From the NCBI GenBank assembly GCA_035567895.1, contig DATMPC010000082.1:16863-80862 (forward strand): DNA of 64,000 nt, given 5' to 3'. The notes under the pieces are model-generated. The model saw only the letters and a program-made list of their open reading frames with translations. It was not told where the DNA came from and searched no databases. The stretch comes from Terriglobales bacterium. GTDB lineage: Bacteria; Acidobacteriota; Terriglobia; Terriglobales; Acidobacteriaceae. Position numbers and translations under genes: made by a program. This document shows, piece by piece, positions 1 to 10,300 of the stretch (position 1 is the stretch's first letter; every line of letters starts with the position of its first letter).

Positions 1-1
1 G

Positions 2-3000
2 CACAACCTGATGGTGGTGGAGAACGCGGAAAAGTCGCGGGTTGTAAAGCTCATCGACTTCGGTATCGCCCAGGGCGAAGCCAGCAAATCCCAAAGCCAG
101 TCCATCGCGGGCAGCTTACCCTACATGTCGCCCGAGCACTTCGTGCAGCGGCGGACGCCGTGGTGCGACGTCTTCTCGATGGGCGTGGTTCTCTACGAGT
201 TACTGACCGGCGGCATCGTGCCCTACGCCTCCGATCGCGATGAGCTGCCGGTAGCCTACGGCAAGCTGATGAGCCAGGATCCGGCTCTGCCGCTCAGTCA
301 TCACGTACCGAATCTTCCCCCCGGCCTGGAAGAGGTGGTAGCGAAGGCGATCTGCAAACAAAAGCTCAGCGGATACGAGACGGCGGAAGAATTTCTGTTC
401 GAACTCTCCCGCGTCCAAGACTCGGTCAAGTCACAATTCGTGACCGAACGCCTCGCCGAAGTCGATGCTGCGATCAAGCGGCAGGATGCGACGGCCGCTT
501 ATGAGCTGTGCAACGGCATCCTGCGCGTCGATCCCAAGAACACTCCGGCCAACCGCAAGAAATTTGAACTCAGAAAGCTGCTTGAGGAGAGCAAGAGGAA
601 CCAGAAGCTGCGCGACATGTGCGTTCGCGCCGAAGGGGCCATCCAGGAGAAAAAGTTCGACGAGGCCTACCGGCAGTTGGAAGAGGCCCGCCAGATCGAT
701 CCCGGCAGCCCGACTGTTGCCCAGCTCCAGCAGAAGCTAGCCGACATCCGCCGCGTGCAGGCCCGCATCGACGAGTTGGTTCGAGCAGCGCAACAGGCCC
801 AGATCAGCGGGAATCTCGATCAGGCAAGCACCGCGATCAGGGAAGCGGCCTCGCTCGATCGCAGCAACACCGAGGTCCTTCGCTTCCAGGCAGAAATTGA
901 TCGCAGATGTGCGCAGGAGCACAACCTCGTCGAGCAGGCGCGCTCCCTCGTGCACGAACAACGCTTCCGCGAGGCCTCGACCGTAATCCGCGAGCTGGAG
1001 AGCATGGCCCCGCGTTCTGAGCGGGTCCTGGCGCTCAAGGAACTCGCGACTCGCGAATACCGCGAATACGTTCGGCGCACCGAGATTGCCGCTTACCTAA
1101 ACGAAGCGCAGCAGCTGGCCGTACCGGGCACTTTGCAACAAGCGCGCAGCAAGCTGGACGAAGCCATCTCCAAGTATCCCGACGAGCGCTCCTTGCTCGA
1201 GCTTCGTGCCACGGTCGAGAAGCAACAGGAAGAATTCGCTCGCCGCCAGTTCGTGGAAGAGAAGACACGTGCCGGCGAGCAGGCGATCCAATCCAGGAAT
1301 TATGCGGACGCGATCGCGATCCTCGAGCAGGCCCGCCTCCGCGTTCCCGATCCGAAACTCGAAACGCTGCTCGCGAAAGCCAAAGAAAAGGCGCAGGAGC
1401 AGGCAGCCGAGAAGCGCCTCGAGCAATATCTGAAGAGCGCCAAGACCAGTTTGGGACGAGGCGACGCCGCCTCTGCCGTAGTCACGCTGGAGATGGCGCA
1501 GAGCGAATTCGGCGCTACCGACCAAAACATTCTCGCTCTCCTGACCGAAGCCCGAAACGCCGCCGAGCGCCAAACGCGAGAAGCCGCCGAACGCGAAGAG
1601 GCCCGCAAGGCCACCGAACGCGAGGCGCTCCGCCAGGCCGCCGAGCGGGAAGAGATCCATGCTGCCGTCGCTGATGCGATGGCCGCAGCCCAGCACGGAG
1701 ACTTCGAAGCTGGCCTCAGGCTGATTGAGGAAAACGCCGGCAAGTTTGGAATGCGCGCCGAGCTATCCAAGGCCGCAAATCAGATCAAGTCCGCCCGAAC
1801 CGCCGACGTAACCGCGCACATCGAGACGCTGCTTGCCGAGGCCAACAAGGAAGCCGAAGCGAACAGCTATCAGGGCGCGCTTGATGCGATCGAGCGAGCG
1901 AAGACCTTTATCGAGTTTGCTTCGCCTTCAGCAGTTGCGAAGCTGAAAACTACCGAGCAGCAGATTCGCAGAGCTCAGCAGGAGCAGGAGAACTCCGCGA
2001 CCCGAATCTTCAAGAGCTCTTCTGCCGTTCAAGAGCCCGTCGCGCCTCCTGAAGCGGCGCCTTCTGGATACGACGCCGACTCCGCCACCATTCGCAATTA
2101 CGATTCTGACTCCGCCACGATTCGGACGTCGCCCTCCGGATCGGCCGCTGCTCCAGCAAGAGCGCCGGAGCACGAGCCAGAGCAGGAAACCCGAAGGCTG
2201 GAACAGCCTCCGCGCGCGCGTACAGCGCCTCGTGCAGTTCCGATTGAACCGGTTGCTCCTCCGCCGCCGCAACCAAAGAAATGGCTGATTCCGGCCGTTG
2301 GAACAGCAATCGTCGTAGTCGCCGCGCTGATCGGATACTTAGTCTTCGGTGGGAGTTCCGCGATGGAAGTCCGCTTCGAAGCCACTCCCGCAGGAACCGA
2401 CATCTTCGTGGACGGTAAGCACTGCGCAGCTCCTTGCACAGCAAAACTGAAGGCCGGCAAGTATGCGGTGGAAGCCACCCACGACCAGTACGCAACGCTG
2501 AAGAAAGAGATCGACGTTACCAAGCCCTACACCGAAAGTCTGACGCTGACGACAGCAACCGCTGGAACAGGAGCGCGCCCAGCATCAGTCGGTACGCTTG
2601 CCCTGGCGATCAACGTCGATGGCGCCGACATTTTTGTCGATGGCCAATTGAAGGACCGTGCAAGGGGTAAGAATGCCAAAGTCAGTGTGGCCTCCGGCAG
2701 CCACCAGATTCGCGTCGAGAAGTCGGGTTACGAGCCCACGACTCTACCAGTTGAGATTGCCGAGGGTTCCGAATCGGCACTATCGTTTTCCCTGCAGAAG
2801 GGCACTGGCGCCGTAGCGGAAACGACGTATCTGATCGTCAGCTCCGTTCCCAATGCGGCACTCGTAGTCGATGGCAAGCCAGCGGGCGCAGTGCAGGCCG
2901 ACGGAAAGGCTTCAGTAACGGTCGATCCCGGCAAACACCAGATCCAGGTAAGCCTTGACGGATACGAGAGTGCCTCGAAGAATGTGAATGCCAAAGCGGG

Positions 3001-3874
3001 CGACCGAGTGAACGTGGCTCTTAATCTAAAGGCGATTGCCAAACCGGTACCTGCGATCGCATCCTTCGCGGCCGATTCGCTCAACCTCCAGGCTGGTCAG
3101 TCAACCACGCTGAAATGGGAAGCGCAGAACGCGACTGAGGTCACGCTCGATGGAGAAACCATCTCCGGAGGCAAGGGATCGAAGACGGTCAGTCCGAACT
3201 CAACCATCACCTACACGCTGATCGCTCGAGGCCCTGGAGGCCAATCCGCCCCGAAGACGCTCAAAGTTAACGTTGCCGCTGCCGCCGTCACGGCCAAGGT
3301 CCCGTCGATCGGCAGCTTCGACGGTCCGGACAAGATCAAGCCCGGCGAGCGTGCCAAGTTGATCTGGCAAACCGAGAATGCCGACAGCGTGACCATTGAT
3401 CCGGAAGTAGGCGCGGTGAAGACCAGCGGATCAGTCTATGTCACACCCAGCAAGGACACGAAGTACACGCTGATTGCCAAGAGCGCAGCCGGTACGAAGA
3501 CGCAGGATCTGACCGTGACGATAGAAGCGCCGAAGGTAGAAGCGAAAGCTGCCGGTCCAGCACCATCCGCTGGAGCCGACGATGTCCAGGTCATCAAAGA
3601 CCTTCTCGAGCACCGCTGGAAGAGTGCCTTCGAGTCGAATAACGCAGACTCCGCCAAGGTGCTTTGGCCCAGCATTCCTAAACCGGTTCAGGAGGCCATC
3701 AAGGGCGCCCGCGGCATCATGCTCGATTTGAACTGCAATCCTGTCGTCAGCGTTGACACCGCCAAAGCCGGTTGCAGCCAGACAGTTACCGCAAACGGAA
3801 AACCCATGCGGAGTTCCGTAACCTTCACCCTCAGCAAGAGCAACGGAACCTGGCTGATCCAAAACAGCAAGTAA
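2..3874 (+). CDS. Membrane Ser/Thr protein kinase with PEGA and Ig-like domains (5' truncated)
   Basis: The window opens inside the kinase domain: the first residues HNLMV fit the end of the HRDxKPxN catalytic loop, followed by LIDFG (the DFG metal site) and GSLPYMSPE (the APE region). The N-lobe is outside the window. After the kinase come about 550 residues of helical, TPR-like and coiled-coil sequence, a Thr-containing linker, one membrane helix (about residue 757 counted from the ATG at 11), three PEGA-type repeats (about 785-1005), two Ig-like domains with paired motifs such as STTLKWEAQNA, and a C-terminal SnoaL/lumazine-like region. PEGA domains are typically extracytoplasmic, so this is probably a receptor kinase with cytoplasmic catalytic and periplasmic sensing parts. 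The DSATIR motif repeated before the helix could be an autophosphorylation or FHA-docking site (inference). A long antisense reading frame in the GC-rich helical part is a shadow. Confidence 0.9.
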   Translation, partial: HNLMVVENAEKSRVVKLIDFGIAQGEASKSQSQSIAGSLPYMSPEHFVQRRTPWCDVFSMGVVLYELLTGGIVPYASDRDELPVAYGKLMSQDPALPLSHHVPNLPPGLEEVVAKAICKQKLSGYETAEEFLFELSRVQDSVKSQFVTERLAEVDAAIKRQDATAAYELCNGILRVDPKNTPANRKKFELRKLLEESKRNQKLRDMCVRAEGAIQEKKFDEAYRQLEEARQIDPGSPTVAQLQQKLADIRRVQARIDELVRAAQQAQISGNLDQASTAIREAASLDRSNTEVLRFQAEIDRRCAQEHNLVEQARSLVHEQRFREASTVIRELESMAPRSERVLALKELATREYREYVRRTEIAAYLNEAQQLAVPGTLQQARSKLDEAISKYPDERSLLELRATVEKQQEEFARRQFVEEKTRAGEQAIQSRNYADAIAILEQARLRVPDPKLETLLAKAKEKAQEQAAEKRLEQYLKSAKTSLGRGDAASAVVTLEMAQSEFGATDQNILALLTEARNAAERQTREAAEREEARKATEREALRQAAEREEIHAAVADAMAAAQHGDFEAGLRLIEENAGKFGMRAELSKAANQIKSARTADVTAHIETLLAEANKEAEANSYQGALDAIERAKTFIEFASPSAVAKLKTTEQQIRRAQQEQENSATRIFKSSSAVQEPVAPPEAAPSGYDADSATIRNYDSDSATIRTSPSGSAAAPARAPEHEPEQETRRLEQPPRARTAPRAVPIEPVAPPPPQPKKWLIPAVGTAIVVVAALIGYLVFGGSSAMEVRFEATPAGTDIFVDGKHCAAPCTAKLKAGKYAVEATHDQYATLKKEIDVTKPYTESLTLTTATAGTGARPASVGTLALAINVDGADIFVDGQLKDRARGKNAKVSVASGSHQIRVEKSGYEPTTLPVEIAEGSESALSFSLQKGTGAVAETTYLIVSSVPNAALVVDGKPAGAVQADGKASVTVDPGKHQIQVSLDGYESASKNVNAKAGDRVNVALNLKAIAKPVPAIASFAADSLNLQAGQSTTLKWEAQNATEVTLDGETISGGKGSKTVSPNSTITYTLIARGPGGQSAPKTLKVNVAAAAVTAKVPSIGSFDGPDKIKPGERAKLIWQTENADSVTIDPEVGAVKTSGSVYVTPSKDTKYTLIAKSAAGTKTQDLTVTIEAPKVEAKAAGPAPSAGADDVQVIKDLLEHRWKSAFESNNADSAKVLWPSIPKPVQEAIKGARGIMLDLNCNPVVSVDTAKAGCSQTVTANGKPMRSSVTFTLSKSNGTWLIQNSK

Positions 3875-4322
3875 TGCACCCCCAATCCCCAGTAAAACTC
3901 CCAGTAATCGAAGGTGTACTAGCGAGTTTCATAGAACTGCATAACTATTACTCTTATAGTTAGCTTAGGCTGCAAGATAGTTAACTATAAGTGCATCATA
4001 CAAGCTGAGGGGAAGACCTGAGTTCCAATGTTAAAAACACTAGCGTTAACGCCCATCAAGCGCCTTCCCTCGTTCCTTCCTAAGCTCGCGACACGTCCAT
4101 AGGTGATTAATTCACAAGCTATTAGTTGTTTGTGGGATGTAATCTTTACGGTTGGCTAAGTTGGATATAGTTTTCCACAAACGAAAGTCCCTGTTTTTTA
4201 TTGACACTTTCGTACTTTCCGCATGACAATGACGCCCACTCCCTCAGCTAGTCAGTAGTGTTTTCGGCGCTTCCTCCCGGGCGCTGCGGCTGCTGCTGTC
4301 CACAATCAAAAGGTGACCTCTA
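3875..4322. other. Intergenic region with AT-rich palindromes and leader of the giant repeat protein
   Basis: No gene is seen in these 448 bases. There is a cluster of AT-rich dyads: TAACTAT at 3942-3948 pairs with ATAGTTA at 3956-3962, and the self-complementary TAGTTAACTA lies at 3978-3987. These resemble operator half-sites, but no regulator can be named. The downstream part carries a candidate promoter and an untranslated leader of about 90 bases before the ATG at 4323. Confidence 0.5.
4201..4230 (+). promoter_or_regulatory. Candidate sigma-70 type promoter for the giant repeat protein
   Basis: A perfect -35 box TTGACA (4201-4206) is followed after 18 bases by GACAAT (4225-4230), which matches TATAAT at four of six positions. 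It sits about 90 bases upstream of the ATG at 4323 in an otherwise empty region. This is consensus matching only. Confidence 0.4.
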
Positions 4323-7300
4323 ATGGCGCGTTCCACTCCGTCGGGTATGTTGCGTTTTCTGCCTTTTTTCGTTCTTTTTCTTTGCGCGGCTACAGGAGTC
4401 AGCGCGGCGGCCGATAACACGGGCACAGCGCTAACGACGCCCACTACGGCCACTTTGGGCGCGCCTGCCACGTTGACCGCGACGGTTACTGATAACGACA
4501 ACCCCGCGCAGCCGACCGGCACAGTCACCTTTCTCGATAACAACGTTCCAATTGGGACCGCTCTTTTGGCGGGAGCGACTCCTAGCTCTTCAACAGCCAG
4601 CTTTAGTACGTCCGTTCTTGCTGTCGGTTCACACACAATCACCGCGAGTTACGTTTCAGATAGCGCCACTTTCGCGGGCAGCACTGCGGCGTCAGTCACT
4701 CAGGTAATTAACCATCGGCCAACAAGTGTAAATATCACTCTCAATCAGCCCACGATTACTGTGAGGGGCTCAAGTTCAGTGACGTTTACCATCACCGACA
4801 ATCCTCCGGCGAACGCTTCGGCTGGAACATCCACGGCTGCTGCAAACGCCCTCACCACTGCACGTTCTGGCCACGCTGCAGCGCTGTTGCTCAATGGCAA
4901 AGTTTTCGTTGTTGGTGGTTTGGATGGCGCCGCGACGCCGCTTACGAGCGCGGAGCTCTTCGATCCGGGTAACGATCCCACCAACGGAACGTTTTCTAGC
5001 GCTGGCAACCTGAACGTCGCGCGAACTGGCGCCACAGCAACACTGTTGCAAGACGGAACGGTTCTGATTCTCGGTGGAAACTCGACCGGGGCTGCACCGG
5101 GTGCTCTCAACACTGCAGAAATCTTTGATCCCGTTGCCGGCACGTACACAAACGTGGTTGCCACGATGGGAACCAAGCGATGGGGACACACGGCAACTTT
5201 GCTGGCCGATGGCACCGTGTTTATTGCAGGTGGTCAAGACGATACAGGTACTGCTCTCAAGAGCACCGAGGTATTCACTCCAGGCGCAACGCCAGCCACG
5301 ACAGGAGCCTTCGCAGCAGGAGTTCCGACACTACTCCAGGCGAGATTCGAACACACAGCTTCGTTGTTGCCGAACGGGAAGATCTTGGTTGCGGGCGGAG
5401 ATACGAATGGCGATGCTGAATTGGTTGATCCCACATCCGCAACTCCGACTGCTACCGGCAGTTTGAACTCTGCTCGCAGTGGACACAGCGCGGCTGTCTT
5501 GCCCGATGGAATTGTGCTCATCGCCGGCGGAAGCGTTACAGGCACTGCGGTCGACACTCTCGAGCTGTATGACTCAGTCGCTGGAACTTTCGCGGCCGTT
5601 AACCACGCGAGCCCTCGATTCTTGACGAGTCCCAGAACAGGAGCGACGGCGACGCTATTGAATAGCGCGTTTGTGTTCGTGGTTGGCGGTATTAACGCTG
5701 CGCCAATGACGGTAGGCAGTGCGGAAAACTACGTTCCTTCATTCGATCCTCAAGGTACAACCTCTCTAACCTCTAATGGGCCTGACACGTTCTCAGGCTG
5801 CACTCCGGCGTTGACCGGAACTGGCGTCGTAACCTGCGACGGTTCGGTTACAGCCACTCACGTCGGCAGCGGAACTCATGACATCAGCGGACACTACACT
5901 GCGGCCCCAGCCAATCACAGCAACAGCGATACCGCCGCTTCCTCAGCTCTTACTGTCAATAAACAGGCGATCACAGTAACAGCGCAGACGAATACCAAGA
6001 CTTACGACGGCACCACGACCGCAGCTGCAGTACCCACCGTTAATCCGGCACTGCTGGGCGCCGACACTCCCAATTTCGTCGAGGTATATGACACCAGGAA
6101 TGCGGGCACAGCAAAGACACTCACACCATCCGGCACAGTAAACGACGGTGACGGTGGAAACGACTATTCCTACACGTTTGTAAACGACACGACAGGCGTC
6201 ATTAACCAACTCGCGCTGACAGTCACGGCGCAGACGAACACGAAAACATACGATGGCACAACCAGCGCGGGAGCAATCCCGACGTTTGCGCCCGCTCTGG
6301 GAACCGGTGACACTGCCAACTTCACTGAGGTGTACGGCAACCGGAATGCGGGCAGCGGCAAGACGCTAATTCCATCCGGCACTGTAACCGATGGCAATGG
6401 TGGGAATAACTACGCCTACACATTTGTGAACGACACGACGGGCGTAATCAACCAGCTCGCGTTGACCGTAACGGCACAGACGAACACGAAGACATACGAC
6501 GGAACGATAAGCGCAGCCGCGATTCCAACGTTCGCTCCTGCGCTGGGAACCGGCGATACAGCAAACTTCATCGAGGTCTACGGCAACCGCAATGCGGGGG
6601 TAGGCAACAAGACGCTGATTCCATCGGGCACCGTTAACGATGGCAACAGCGGAAACAACTACAGCTACACCTACGTGAACTTCACCACGGGCACGATCAA
6701 TCAGTTGGCGTTGACGGTTACGGCGGTGACGAACACGAAGACTTATGACGGCACCACTACGGCGGCGACATTACCGATCTTTGCGCCCGCACTGGGAACC
6801 GGCGATACGGCCAACTTCACTGAGGCGTATGGCAACCGGAATGCGGGTAGTGGCAAAACACTGATCCCATCGGGCGCGGTGAGCGACGGCAACGGCGGAG
6901 CCAACTACACCTATACGTTCGTGAACAACACGACGGGTGTGATCAACCAACTCGCCCTGACGGTAACAGCACAGACGAACACGAAGACTTACGACGGCAT
7001 GACGAGCGCAGCCGCCGCGCCGACCTTCGCTCCCGCTTTGGGAACCGGCGACACAGCGAACTTCACCGAGGTGTACAGCAACCGCAATGCGGGAGTAGGC
7101 AACAAGACGCTGATTCCGTCGGGCACGGTGACTGATGGCAACGGCGGAGCGAACTACACCTACACCTACGTGAACTTCACCACCGGCACAATCAATCAGT
7201 TGGCATTGACCGTAACAGCCGTGACAAATACGAAGACTTATGACGGGACGACAACTGCGGCGGCTGTGCCAACGGTTGCACCGGCGCTCGTTGGCGGCGA

Positions 7301-10300
7301 TACGCCAAACTTCATTGAGGCTTATAGCAACCGCAATGCGGGAGTTGGCAACAAAACCCTGATTCCATCCGGTACAGTGAACGATGGCAACGGTGGCGCC
7401 AATTATTCCAATACCTTCGTGAACTTCACCACCGGGACGATCAATCAGCTCCCGTTGACGGTCTCAGCAGTTACGAACACGAAGACCTATGACGGAACCA
7501 ACTCGGCTGCAGCGGTGCCGACCTTTGCACCCGCTCTTGTAGGTGGCGATACGCCGGCCTTCACGGAAGCGTATTCCAACCGGAATGCTGGAATTGGGAA
7601 TAAGACGCTGATTCCATCGGGCACAGTGAATGACGGCAACAGCGGAAACAACTACAGCTACACCTACGTGAACTTCACGACGGGCACGATCAATCAGTTG
7701 GCGTTGACGGTGACGGCGGTGACAAACACGAAGACTTATGACGGCACCACAACTGCCGCGGCAGTACCGATCTTTGCGCCCGCACTGGGAACTGGCGATA
7801 CTGCCAACTTCACTGAGGTATACAACAACCGGAATGCGGGGGTAGGCAACAAAACGTTGATTCCATCGGGCACGGTGACTGATGGCAACGGTGGAGCGAA
7901 CTACAGCTACACCTACGTGAACTTCACCACCGGCATAATCAACCCACTCGCACTGACGGTGACGGCGGTCACAAATACCAAGATCTACGATGCCACGACT
8001 TCGGCGTCGGGGATTCCGATGTTTGCGCCAGCGTTGATCGCGCCTGACTCAGCCGGCTTTACCGAGGCGTACAGCACGAAGGATGCAGGTGCAGGCAACA
8101 AGACATTGATTCCGTCGGGCACGGTGAACGACGGCAATGGCGGAAATAACTATAGCTACACGTACGTGAACTTCACGACGGGCACAATTGCGCCAAAAGG
8201 ATTGACCGAGGGCGGTCTCTCGGCGGCGGCCAGTAAGGTCTACGACGGAACAACGAATGCTGCGGTAAGCGGCACAGCTACGCTACAGGCAGTGGAGTTA
8301 CCGGGCGCCGGAACCACGGCTGACGGCAAGCCCTACTTCGGCGACGCAGTGAGTATCACTGGAACGGCAACCGGCACGTACAACACCAAAGACGTTACAA
8401 CAGCAAATAGTGTGACTTTTGGTGGATTGGCCCTTACAGGCAGCGAAGCCGGTGACTACACATTGACGATCCAGAGTCCACAGGCAGCGATGATCACGAC
8501 CGCAGCCCTGACAATTACGGCGAACAGCCGGAGCAAGACCTACGGACAGACAGTCACGTTCTTGGGAACAGAATTCACTGCGAATGGTCTGGTGAGCGGT
8601 GAAACTGTCGCTAGCGTAACGCTGACCAGCAGCGGAGCCGGCGCAGGGGCGGCAGTGGGAAGCTTCAACATCGTACCCAGCGCTGCCGTTTTCGGGGTAG
8701 GAATAGCCAGCAACTACAACATCACTCTGAGCAACGGAACGTTGACGATCAATCCAGAGCCCTTAACGATTACGGCAAACAGCACCAGCAAAGTCTATGG
8801 ACAAACCGTAACCTTTGCGGGAACAGAGTTCACCACGAATGGCTTGGTAAACGGCGAGACGATTGGAAGTGTGACTCTCGCTAGCGCTGGTGCTGGTCCC
8901 ACAGCTAACGCAGGGACGTACAACATCGTGCCGAGTGCGCCTGTGTTCAACTCAGGAACCGCGGGTAACTACAGCATTACGCTGACGAACGGGACGCTCA
9001 CGGTTAACACCGCGCCCCTAACCGTCACTGCAAATAACAAGAATCGACTGTACGGCGCTGCCAATCCGGTTCTCGACGGAACGCTCATGGGAGTTACCGC
9101 TGGGGACACGATCACTGCCAGCTTCTCCACAACTGCCGTGGCGACGACCGGAGTCGGCGCTGTGCCGATTATTGCTTCGCTGAACGATCCGGGCGGTCGG
9201 CTGACCAACTACTCAGTTACTAACAACTCGGGCACGCTAACTATCGACAAGGCGCACTTGACGGTGACGGCTAATAACCAAACGCGTACGTACGGTGCCG
9301 CCAATCCGAGCAACACGTTTACACTCTCCGGCTTCCAGAATGGCGAGAACCCAGTGAGCGCCAACGTCGCCGGTTCTCCAACGCTGAGCACGGGAGCGGC
9401 AGCGACGAGCACAGTCGCTGGCAGTCCGTACACGATCACCGTGGTTGACGCGGGAACCCTCACGGCGCCGAACTACGATTTCACCGCAACCTTCGTAAGC
9501 GGACAGCTAACCATCACGCCTGCACACCTGATCGTGACCGCGGATCCGCAGGCGCGGGTCTACGGCGGCGCCAATCCGACTCTCACCGCAACTGTGAGTA
9601 ACTTCGTCAACGGCGAAAACTTAGCCAGCGGTGGAGTTACCGGTCTGGCGAACTGCACGACGCCCGCAGGCGTTACCAGCACCGTTGCAGGAGGACCGTA
9701 CACCATTACGTGCACGAATGGCACGTTAGCGGCCAGCAACTACGATTTCCCGGCTTTGAACTTTGTAACTGGGAATTTGACTTTGACACAGGCGCCGCTG
9801 TCGATCACCGCAAATAACAAGACTCGGCTCTACGGGGATCCGAATCCCCTACTCGATGGAATTCTCGTTGGAGTTACTGCGGGCGATAACATCACGTCCA
9901 GCTTCTCCACGACGGCGGTAGCTACAACCGGGATCGGCACTGTGCCGATTACAGCCACCTTGAACGATCCAGGTAGCCGGCTCGCCAATTACTCCGTCAC
10001 GAATAACTCCGGCACGTTGACTATTAACCGCGCTCACCTCACAGTGATGGCCGTCAACCAGACACGCCTGTACGGCTCAGCCAATGGCAACACTTCGTTC
10101 AACCTGGTTGGGTTCCAGAACGGCGAGAACCAGATCTCGGCCAACGTGACTGGGTCGGCGACTTTGAACAATGCAACCAGCCCAACCACAGCCGTGGGTA
10201 CGTACGCCATCAGCGTGGTCGATGCAGGGAATCTCTCTGCACCGAACTACGACTTCCTCATGTCAAACTTCGCTAACGGTGTGTTGACGATCACTCCGGC

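Noticed and set aside
1097..1696. 199-codon open frame antisense to the kinase
   Set aside because: It is the shadow of GC-rich Ala/Glu helix codons; it has no domain and low-complexity Leu/Gly/Phe content.
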